The translations under genes and the position numbers were made by a program. A model generated the notes under the pieces. That model had not been told where the DNA came from. It saw only the letters and a program-made list of their open reading frames with translations, and searched no databases. 64,000 nucleotides of DNA. Source: Nematostella vectensis. Taxonomy: Eukaryota > Cnidaria > Anthozoa > Actiniaria > Edwardsiidae. Shown piece after piece: positions 44,786 to 54,963 of this stretch. The stretch lies in the NCBI RefSeq assembly GCF_932526225.1, contig NC_064036.1, forward strand, positions 3,845,501 through 3,909,500, written 5' to 3'. Every line of letters starts with the position of its first letter. The first letter of the stretch is position 1.

Positions 44786-47700
44786 TATGGCTACGATAGT
44801 ACGCGCGCTGTGATTGGCTAATTGGTAGTCGTAAGAGCCTCGAACGTCACACCGTATTGCCCGTCTGTGAGGGCATTATGGAATTCCGTATTGCCCTACG
44901 AAATTTTTTTCACAATTTTCTTTTTATTTATTTATTTATTTATTTATTTTCTGTTTCCACCTTTAAACTGCAAAATGAGCGACAGCAAACATTCGAGTAG
45001 CGAATTCTAACACCCAGAAGAAGCAGAAATAGTTGGTTGGCGGGCCGTCTTTTTCCGTATCCGGAGCGGGACATTTTGAGCTTTTTTGTGTTGTTTTGTT
45101 CGGTTGCATGAATTTCGCTAAAACAAAATCGACCAAAAACCCAAAGCCACCAAATAAATGGGAATGGACGAGCACTCTGAGTCGGAGTTTACGATCCTGT
45201 AGAGATTGAAGAGGAAAATTTTGACAAAAGAAAAACAATAAGATGACGAGCCGGAGAGCGCCATCGATAGCCAAGAAATACAAAGCTTAAGTTATTAAAA
45301 TCGGATAAACAAAGGCAAATGAATAAAGAACAAGGGGTGTAAAGACCCAGAAAAGTCTCTTTATGATAAAAGCACTACCAGTTATTTGTAAATGCAATAT
45401 TTCCATCAAATCATAAAGCAGCACAAAGCGATTTGTTCTATACATCCCGTGGAGTTTTCGAACTAAACAGTCCATTCATGCAGTGGACTGAGCTTTCTTT
45501 GTTATAGTTTGGCTCAACTTCACCTATGATAAAACTGTAGCTTCGCAAAGCCTTGGTCGATACGCCAAAGCCTCAGTTTGATATTCCCCGGCATGACCTC
45601 ACTCTCGGTTAGTAAGTTGTTAATATTTTAGCTGCTTAGTGTGAGATTGCGAGACTGAGATCGCGTAACTGCGCGTGTAATTGTAATTTAACAAATACCG
45701 GTGTCGGTGTTTATTGTCATTCTATGCGGTATGTGAAACCCTTTTGAATATTCCTAGTAGAGTTTATGCCATGAATTGTTGTAATTTGAAATAATTCAAG
45801 CAGGAAAGAGTAAAAAATATTCCTCTCTACTCGCATTGTTATTCAAAGCGCTACCGGGAGCTGTTGTCAGTTCGGAGGGTGAATGACAACTGAAGGTGAC
45901 AAACGCCTGGCACAGGCCCTTCTATAGCGCGGTTTCGTGTTTAAAAAATCAAGTTTATCCTTATAAGCCTAAGCAAGAAATTGGAACAATGTGGCTGAAA
46001 TACAACCCGCACTTATGGCTCTCTAATCTAACTTTATATTTTCAATGAAAAATTACGCCCAACCAAAGTTGTGGAAATGTTTTCTTCCTGATTAGATGTG
46101 CTATTTTAAATGGATCGGGGATCAGTTTACTCATACTTGTCGGTAGCACAGTCAAATAGTGTAATTTTTACTGGGCTCTGAGATGGAATTTATAATGCTT
46201 TATTTTTTTTCTTGGGAGTTTGTTATGTATAAATGTCTGAAATTTAATAGGACAAACCTTCCAGACAACATTGTCTTTTGTTGGACTGTTTTCTCTCCAT
46301 GCAATGACGGTCATTATGTGGGTTTTATTCTTCCGCAAAGCATATTGTATTTAAATTATATTCCCCCGCCTTGCTCAAGCTGTTCATATTCAACAAACGG
46401 AACGACTTCGTGAAGGTTACCCTGTCAAGAGAGGGTCTTTAAGATGGGCAGATGCATAGTCATCCCCCTCCCCATACCTGCTTCTCGGCACGTGCGTTGT
46501 GTTTTGCATTTTGCTACGCTTGGGAAAAACGAAAGGACTGCGAGGAAAAGAAAAAGGTACTATTCCCATGATTCTTTGCGAGTATGATCCGCTAACACTG
46601 GCCACATTGAAAGTTTTGTGAAGTAGACCAATAAGGATCAGAGAATGAGTGTACATCATAACACGACGGAACTCTCCGACTTATGAAGTTCGTCTTATCA
46701 AAACTGTGTTATTCTGGCATGCTTTTTGGCTAACTTTCTTCACTTTGTATTGGTTGCCACGATAGCGCGCGTCCCATTACAAATGCCCCTAGTAAATTAA
46801 TTCGCTCCTAGCGCGATAAAACGTATTTACTTAAAGTTTTAGAATGTCTAAAATGAAACTTGGGAAATCTGCCTTTTTGCATACGCAAAAATTTAATTGA
46901 ATTTAAGTAAGCTGGTTAACTAGTTTGCTTTGTGCAATACAATATCAACACAGAATCTCCTATTAACCAACCGTTTATCATAAAGAAAACGATTTTGATG
47001 CCGCGGGACCGACAAACCGCATATGTTCATAAAAAAGCATATTGATCAGAGCAAATAGAAACAAAAAATATTTCTTATAAGTATATTTTGTTTTGATACA
47101 GGACAGTGTGTGACCAGGCGGGACGTATAGAGTGGTAAACTCCAAGAACTAAATTTTAATTAAAATGGGTGTAAATTTTGTTCGAACAAATTTCACTTCA
47201 CATCAGCCTACGAAACTATTCCTCTTTTGTTAGTCCGTATTTGTTCTTCAATAAGTTTACGTTAATGAGAAACGAATAAATTTTTTTTCTTATACCATCT
47301 GTTTTAACAATACATGTCCCTCTCTCTATTTAAGTTGACAGCGAGAATTAAAATGAGCACGGTTATTATATTGGCCTGTTTGCGAAAGGTTGTTTTTGAG
47401 CACAACAGCCTCGACGTACTCAATTTCGACACTGAACTGAAGAACATCTTGACAATTAAACCTGAACTCTAATTAAAGAAGACTTCAGAATGGGAAAGAA
47501 AAGGATACTACGCCGCGAGGGGTTTTCCGGATTAAGCTAACGGTAGGACATTTTAAAGTTTACATTTAAAGAAGGACCTGAGGTATCAAAGACGCGGACC
47601 TGGTCCAAGTTGTCATTCCCGCTAGACCCATCAAGTGCAAAGCTACGTTATTATAAAAAGGGCCGTAGATTAACTTCGATCATTTCTATAAATGGAAAAT

Positions 47701-48014
47701 AATGTTTTGTAGTAAACTTTATTGGCAAGCTTCACAAAATAATTAGACATTCCATTTTTGAAAAGAGTAAATGCATACTAATGTAGCTGCGCCGTTTTAA
47801 TCGCGAGACTTTTTTTAATAAGATAAACAATTTTTTAGGTCGACATGGCTCTATTGATAGTTTAGTCGTAGGCGGAAAATGGGGCAAATTTTGTCCTTTT
47901 TTGTCGAAGAACAAAAATCCATAATAAAGTGTCGATGAAGCTGATGAGATACTGCAAAATTTCGCCTGTACACTCTTTATGACGTTCTTTTTGTTTCTTA
48001 ATAACCGTTATCTA

Positions 48015-48375
48015 TAACAACGTCCAGGTAGGGATTTCACTAAATTATAATAAAATGCTAAGAATGTCGAGGCTTAGATAGCAGAATAATATTGTTTGCT
48101 AGTGTGATGCGTTCTAAAATGCAGAATCAAATTGTGTTCATAGTAACAACTACAAATATCGTCAGCAAGAAAATAACAAATAAAGGTTCATATAAAAAAT
48201 GTATTTAGGGAAGACGAGTTTAAAGTATTTAATTCTACTGAGCACCATCCGAATAATTTTTTAACTACTCTCTTTTTTTATAAGAACGTCTAATTTTTAA
48301 TTAAGGCTGAGCCGTTCTTATTTTTGGGACATTTTAAGGCTGAATAAGTTCTTAACGATGTTCTTATGCCCTTTT
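48015..48375. mobile_element. Rearranged MITE fragments
   Basis: The left piece (48020-48155) matches 56090-56200 in the same orientation. The right piece (48265-48375, TATAAGAACGTCTAATTTTT and on) matches the reverse complement of the right half of the 56-kb copy. The element is therefore present as two pieces in altered relative orientation. Confidence 0.6.
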
Positions 48376-48651
48376 TGCTTAACTGTTACCGTATTTATTT
48401 TTTTTTTCATACCTCCGAGCCCCTCCATGGGGTGTTACATGTATAAATCGATTGCTGATGTCTTTCATTACTATAACGTCCTGAGACGCCCGTAAAATAT
48501 AGGCCCAACTTCAAAACGTCAGAAATGCAGACTAAACATTACCAGACCCGGATACTCATGGATTCATCCAAGGCATCTAGACGACCTTCAAAAGCGCATA
48601 AAAGCAATGTAATAGAAATGACTCAATTTCAAAATATTAACCTTGATTTCT

Positions 48652-48834
48652 GACAACTTACGCTATGAACCAATCACAGAGCATCTCGGAAAAATTACGC
48701 TATGAACCAATCACATAGCATGTCGGACAACTTACGCTGTGAACCAATCACAGAGCATGTCGGACAACTTACGCCATGAATCAATCACAGAGCATCTCGG
48801 AGAAATTACGCTATGAACCAATCACAGAGCAACT
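48652..48834. repeat. Five-copy 37-bp repeat carrying CCAAT boxes
   Basis: Each unit contains TTACGCTATGAACCAATCAC or a close variant. CCAATCA occurs near 48670, 48707, 48744 and 48818, and the fourth unit (48781) has ATCAATCA instead. ACCAATCA matches the consensus for NF-Y binding. Confidence 0.8.
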
Positions 48835-49092
48835 TTCACTATGGAAAACTAGATTTAGGGTGCTTTTGTTTCTTTTTTCAAAATTAAAAGTTGAAGTGCT
48901 ATTGCGAGCTATTGTTCGATGTCAAAATTTGTGAATATGTGTACGATTTCAATGCATTTATACAACTTTTCACCTGGAATACACAAGCTATTTGCTTGTG
49001 TATTACGCTTGTGTATTACATAGAAAATTGCAAGCCTACAAGACATTAGTCTAGAATCCACAAAAATTACAAAAATTGCTGTAAGCGTTAAA

Positions 49093-49152
49093 TACCGAGG
49101 ACGGAGGCAGCCCGAAGGCTGTTATACGGCGAACTGCCGACGTCCGAGGTTT
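49093..49152. repeat. Short structured inverted repeat
   Basis: CCGAGGACGGAGGCAG at the left pairs imperfectly with CTGCCGACGTCCGAGG at the right, and AGCCCGAAGGCT forms an inner hairpin. It looks like a foldback element end or a structured RNA; its identity is unknown. Confidence 0.45.
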
Positions 49153-49867
49153 ATTACATGATTTATACCTAGTAAATAACAATGTACACTGGGAGAAAGA
49201 GACACAACTCGATAATGTGCTGCTCCATGCACGGAATCAATTCCCAAAGGTGGAGTTGAATTGCAAAATTTTCGTAACTCGGAGTTTCAGTGTGAGAACG
49301 CTGCGAGAATGGAGCTCACTGACAGCGAAGAAGAGCGACTTATTTTAATTACGCCAAATATCTATTTGTTATATATCGAGGGTTACAAAAACAAATTTTG
49401 CTTTCATGACAATTGAATCGATGCATTGTTAATATTCAATCGTTCTTGTTATCAAATCTGTGGCGAAAAAGTAGTGTTTTTTTGCTCATTTCTATTCAAG
49501 CCTAATATGATGGTCCTTCATTAGTATTCACCGTTAATATATATATTTTTAACCTACTCCACCTCATTAGTATTTTAGTTATTAACCTCATTCATATTTA
49601 ATGAGCTCATATTAAACCCCACTTTCTCCCTGCTGATACATCAAGCCCTCCCCGGCCTTTGAGATTTTTTAGTGAAATAAAGGACTTGCAAGAACAATGG
49701 AAAAGGTGTCAATCATGTAATAAATAGTTTTATAAACCATATTTATAATGACTTTCCATCGATACTATCTGATTGTACTCGTACATTTTAGCATTTCTTA
49801 TGAAGTACCCCCCTGACCCCGATTAGGAACTGACTAGGAACTGAAGAATTGGGAACACCGGGGTTAT

Positions 49868-49950
49868 TAATGGAATACACCAAAAACTGTTATTCGACTT
49901 TTCAGGGCAGACTCATTGTATTTATTCTTCTGGTTCACGAACACGACTAT
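49868..49950 (-). mobile_element. Penelope terminal fragment
   Basis: Minus-strand sequence from GTTCGTGAACCAGAAGAAT to CAGTTTTTGGTGTATT, with most of the hammerhead-like segment deleted. It matches the ends seen at 42163 and 60222-60358. Confidence 0.6.
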
Positions 49951-51597
49951 TTGGGCTTTTTGTATTTATGCGGTTATAAATGGGATATATATTTACGCTA
50001 GATATACTAACTTTGCACGAGAAAACTAGCTTTTAATTACAGCGAATCTTTTATCTCAATTTCGTGAGTTAAATAAGGGTCTTTAATAAAACTGGACATA
50101 TGCTGCCAAACTTATTATCATATACATGTGTTTGGACTCGTTAGTGATTGCCAAATTCAATAAAAAAAAAAACATAAAAAGTGTTGGTTCTTTTAGCTTT
50201 TAAAATTTTAAAGATTACTTTTGTTCTGATATCTTGTAGAAATATTATTCTTCAGTTTTTAATTTCACCGGAATTTTCTTTTAATCCTAAGGTCCCGACA
50301 AAAGACACGCTTAATCCCTTTGACGTACAAACAAGTTCCTTTATGCGAAGAGAAACACATTACAATATTTAACGTCTTTCAAATATGTTGGCGTAGTGTC
50401 ACCTAGCCCGGCGGAGTGCTAAATTCCCCTTAATTCGGTGAAATTTAGACAGGCTGCCTACTAAAATCCGCAACGTTTTGAAAATTGAATGCAAAAAGAT
50501 TATTTATTTTTAGTCGGTTCACGTGGGAGTGGTTATCTGGCGAATTTCCATTCGTTTTCAATTTCTGCCACTCAAATTTGAATTGTAGCTATTTGTTCGG
50601 GAATCTTTTCATAAGCGGCCTAATGGATGTTATTTGCAGTTCTATCAAAACATTTATCACGTTATTCATTTGGATGACGTCTCTGGCTCTCATTCATAAA
50701 CTACAAGCCGCATCATGATAAATCACCATCGCTATCGCAATGAAGTAAAAAACGATCATCGATCAAGAAAATTAAGGATAGAAGTTTAACCGTGTCACTA
50801 AACACATTCTAGGGGTGCTTCTCAAATTTGACAGCATATCTGATTTCTAGTCTAAAAAAATCCCATTAAGGATCAAAGCTGCTAGAACCCAAGTTGACAT
50901 TCAGGTAAAAAAGAACAACACGGGTGCCTCTGGTTCTCGTTTCGAAGTGAAAAAGGATATCGGAGAGGAGAAATACAAAATGGAAACAGTTTGCGTTATT
51001 CTGACGAGTAATCTCAACGTGAAGTTTCCATGGTTTCATAAATAGGCTGTTTTAAGAATAACTTTTAATTTTGAAAAGAAATATAAGCAAGAGAACTACT
51101 TCTATTTCCAGAAGTATCTCAGTGTTAAAATAAGATCAAAATCTGTATTAGCTTTGAGCAGGTTTTATTTAATTTCGCGTTTCTTAGATAAGCCCGGAAC
51201 AGCAAATCAGAATCTATTACTCTTAATACAACTTTGGTGAGATTGTGATAGGTTCTTGATTAGATTACCGGCTCAGGCTATTGATGAAATTAGGAGGCGT
51301 GCTGCGAAGTTTAAGGACCGCAAGCAGTTTCATTAGATGGTAATTCTCTATTATTATACTTTTGTTTTTATCCTTGCAGGTGTACTACCGGGTAAAGAGC
51401 TTTATTGTACGCTGGAAAAGCGAAGACCCAAAATCTAAACCAGGGATCATAACCTACATGCAAGATAAAACATATCTCAACGAGCGAAACACCATGCCAA
51501 CATGATCGCCGGGTGATACGGATGAGAGAAAACGGGACTTCGTATGATATTTATGAGTGGTTTGGCATGTGATTTTTCCCTCTCTCCCTTAGGTGTC

Positions 51598-51648
51598 ATG
51601 ACCGCTTGCACTAATGGCCGCACACTAGTATTTGGACGATCACATTAG
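51598..51648 (+). promoter_or_regulatory. Upstream ORF before the GPCR start
   Basis: After a likely 3' splice site (CTCTCTCCCTTAG, ending 51592), an ATG at 51598 opens 16 codons that stop at 51646-51648, four bases before the receptor ATG at 51653. A second, overlapping four-codon uORF starts at 51613. Such an arrangement usually lowers translation of the main frame. Confidence 0.5.
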
Positions 51649-51652
51649 CACT

Positions 51653-52747
51653 ATGAATAGCTCCTCGCTGGAGGTGTCAACCAGGCCATACGCCTTACTC
51701 TACACCGAAGCAATCTTCCTTTCTTTTATCTGTCTGATATCACTAACAGGGAACTTGAGTCTGTTCATTATCGTTTTGCGAAATCGTAATCTTCGAACAA
51801 GATCCAACTGGTTCACCCTCAACCTAGCGTTCGCGGATGTTCTAGTGTCTTCCGTCAACATGCCTGTTACCATCGCTACTATACTAGCCGAAAAATGGTT
51901 GCTAGGGACAACAGCCTGCAGTATCAGTGCATTTTTGACGATTCTGTCGTTTATTGCGTCTGTGATGTCGCTGGCACTCATTGCGGTGAACAGGTTTTTC
52001 TTCATTGTTCGCTGGAGGAGCTACAGTTCTCTGTTCAAGCGCTCCCGAGTGGTGATATACATTTCGATTGACTGGGGAATCTCTCTTCTCCTTTCCTCGC
52101 CGCCTTTATTGGGATGGGCTAGATTCGACTACATACCGGGGAAGTCCTACTGCTTCGTGTTCTGGCCATCGGATGTTCTATTCATGTACTTTATGATATT
52201 CGTCTGTTTTTGTGGGCCATTGGTAACCATGGCTGTTTGCTACACTAAGATCCTTCTCTTCACTCGTGAACATAAACGGAAGGTGATGGCGGAGGTAACG
52301 GGTGCGTGTGGTAGAAAACGTGTAAGAGGCTGGGTTCGGCGCAGTGTTTCCCCGGAAGAGACCAAGATCACCAACACACTACTAATAGTGCTGGCCGTGT
52401 TCCTTCTGAGCTGGTCCCCATTCGCCATCACTATGTTTTTAGACGTCTACTATGATAAACCACTGCCCAGAGCAATAGACATGGGATCACTTTTGCTGGG
52501 CTACCTTAATAGCTTGTGTAATCCAATCATTTACGCCGTGCGCAACCGGAAGTTCAGAACTGCTTACATCAAGCTGTACTCGGCGTGTTTGCCGTTCTTG
52601 AAGAGGCGAGTGCACGTTGTCGAGATTGGCGATACAACGATTCTGGAGAGACCCGCTGTCCTACAGATCGAGCCCAAAACTAATAACTATCAGTCAAGCA
52701 GTGTTTCAGAGGATGACGCGCACCTCAAATTAACTGGAATAATTTAG
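51653..52747 (+). CDS. Class A GPCR (364 residues), melatonin/opsin-like group, single exon
   Basis: Seven-transmembrane receptor unrelated to the tandem cluster. I chose the ATG at 51653; extending seven codons upstream would need a TTG start. Landmarks: N-terminal NSS glycosylation site; TM1 GNLSLFIIVL; TM2 LNLAFADVLV; TM3 end LIAVNRFFFIV, with NRF in place of DRY; GWARFDYIPGKSYCFVFW in the second extracellular loop, whose Cys would pair with ACSIS before TM3; TM6 FLLSWSPFAI; TM7 LNSLCNPIIYAVRN. The TM7 position that carries the retinal lysine in opsins is Tyr, so it is not an opsin. Overall it looks closest to melatonin- and opsin-related receptors; the ligand is unknown. A likely poly(A) signal AATAAA is at 53249-53254. 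Confidence 0.92.
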   Translation: MNSSSLEVSTRPYALLYTEAIFLSFICLISLTGNLSLFIIVLRNRNLRTRSNWFTLNLAFADVLVSSVNMPVTIATILAEKWLLGTTACSISAFLTILSFIASVMSLALIAVNRFFFIVRWRSYSSLFKRSRVVIYISIDWGISLLLSSPPLLGWARFDYIPGKSYCFVFWPSDVLFMYFMIFVCFCGPLVTMAVCYTKILLFTREHKRKVMAEVTGACGRKRVRGWVRRSVSPEETKITNTLLIVLAVFLLSWSPFAITMFLDVYYDKPLPRAIDMGSLLLGYLNSLCNPIIYAVRNRKFRTAYIKLYSACLPFLKRRVHVVEIGDTTILERPAVLQIEPKTNNYQSSSVSEDDAHLKLTGII

Positions 52748-54963
52748 TTGGATCCAAATAGGACACGGAGTTTTTCCATTTCCTCTACGAGTTGCGAACA
52801 AGTCTACGTTTGTTAGGGAGCCACTGCATCTTAAAGTCTTTTTGACACAGTCACAAAGTGGACTCATTTACGCGCGATTTCATGTGTTCTTATTTATTTG
52901 GATATTCTTTAGAAAAAATGCTGAAGAAAGTCACATTTCCTATTTTTATTCATTTGAGTATTTCAAACCTCTATATTTCAAATATTTTCAACATATATTA
53001 TATACGACCCGAGAAAGGTAATTATTCTTTTGTTCATGCTCCAGCCCCAGCGCTCATTGCGGCCGCCCCTGAATGAGGCTACCACCCAATAGAGAAAGGG
53101 CTGGATCCTTGGACATCTCTCTAGATGTGAGGACTCCTTTTTTTAAATGCTACGATTCTTCAAAGGTCAAATTTGTATACCTCCAATTCAGTAAAGAGAT
53201 AACATTTTATGGCCTAGAGATTTTTATTGTTAGTGATATATTTATTAAAATAAAGAATGAAGGTAAAACAAAGCAAAACATTGATTGAATTAAAAAAACA
53301 AAAACCTTAAAAATAATTCTAAGCAGCGTGAACTAAAACAATGATGAAGTGATTAAATACTTATGTTATTTTCTAACACTATGTAAAAAGCGAAAACATC
53401 TGCCAGCATTGCTGGCTGCGCTTCGCTCTCCTGACCACAAGCCAATGGAAGAAATATTGGCGTACTTCTTTTAAAAAGAGTTTGTTCCAAGCCCAATAAA
53501 GCGCGATTTGTTTGGCTCAGATTTCTCTGAGCGTCATGAGAAAGTGCCATTTCGGAGTCGGGCACAGAGAAATCGGGGCCCATAAAACAACGGCATCCAA
53601 TCTTGGTGCCCAATTAACACGCTAAGGAAGATAAGGAATCATAACCCGAGTGCACTCAGCATGATACTGTACGTGCCCTTGGCAACATTTATCACTACCG
53701 CTGTACCTTCTATCCATACCCTCTTCTGCTAAACCTCCCATCCATACCCTCTTCTGCTATACCCTCTTCTGCTTTATCTCCTATTCATACCCTCTTCTGC
53801 TTCATCTCCTATTCATACCCTCTTCTGCTATACCCTCTTCTGCTTAACCTCCTATCCATACCGTCTTCTGCTATACCCTCTTATGCCTCATCTCCTATTC
53901 ATACCCTCTTCTGCTTTATCTCCTATCCATACCCTGTTCTGCTATACCCTCTTCTGCTAAACCTCCCATCCATACCCTCTTATGTTTTATCTCCTATTCA
54001 TACCCTCTTCTGACATACACAAACTATGGCACCCATAGCAAAGTGAGATCCATGTACTACAGGCCTTAACAGCCACGCTCCAAATCCCCACACTACAAAT
54101 ATACATACATATACACATTTATATATAAATATACATACATATAATCAATTGGCCCGAAGCTCACTCATAGCCCGTTTCAGCCTAGCCTAGCTAGCTATTT
54201 ATTGACTATGGTGGTCATTCCGAGAGCAAAAAGATGGCCATATATATCATACATCTATTGGCCCAATGTACCATAATTGCTTGCCTATAGCTCAACCAGG
54301 TATTGACGGTCCACGCTCTAGTGTTATCAGTTCATCCTGGTATAAACCCTTAGCTTCATACTAGCACATCTAGCCTTAGAATTATACACCAGGTACAGTG
54401 TATACAGGTGTTCAATCAAAGAGTAAGGTTTTAACATCCCTCATAGAAAGATCAGTCAAACAGGCCGAGTCTCCTATTGTTCAAGAGTCACTGCCAACCG
54501 CCATTGCGTCATCGTAGCAAACAACCAAGTTTGTAACAGCATCCATTTCCATCGGGTGATTTTAGGGAGCTATTGTGAAACTTTCCATTGAATTTGGTAA
54601 ACAAAGTGTAAAACGTTATTTTAGATGGTTATTCCAAGATTAAATCCAATACTGAATAAAAACATCTATTTTTCCATATGATAAAAAATGATTGAGCATG
54701 GTCCACCCTCACATAATCCTGGGTACGCGTCTGACACCAGCAAAGTTGTGGTTGACAGAGTGGTTGACAGAGTCTCATGCTACCTGATAGTCAATACTTC
54801 CAGTTTAATATCCAAGGTGATCAGACCCTATTATAACAAGGGCCCAATGATCACTATAGCGGCGTAGCCAGGTTTTTTAACAGGCGGGGCCCAAAAGGCC
54901 CTTTCAAGGCACTTTTCTCCTGTATTTTAGATAACGTTTTTTAGATAATGATTCCTAAGTTGA
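52748..54963. other. GPCR 3' UTR and intergenic region
   Basis: The 3' UTR of the plus-strand receptor probably ends after AATAAA at 53249-53254. A minisatellite of ~28-bp units (CATACCCTCTTCTGCT and variants) runs 53706-54011. Short (TA)-rich tracts follow near 54100-54140. The rest up to the MYND exon shows no coding signal; part of it will be the 3' UTR of the minus-strand gene. Confidence 0.6.

Larger units (their letters stand above)
43546..51597. other. Eight-kb gene-poor region
   Basis: I see no convincing exon chain. Recognisable pieces are a dispersed repeat at 44620-44785 (relative at 14515), a (TTTA)n tract near 44926-44950, MITE fragments at 48015-48375, and a 37-bp CCAAT-bearing repeat at 48652-48834. 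There is also a structured palindromic element at 49093-49152 and a Penelope terminal fragment at 49868-49950. The last ~250 bp probably contain 5' untranslated exons of the GPCR at 51653, since AG sites preceded by pyrimidines are at ~51380 and 51591. Confidence 0.6.

Noticed and set aside
51653-52747. An opsin identity for the receptor
   Set aside because: The TM7 lysine needed for retinal binding is Tyr here.
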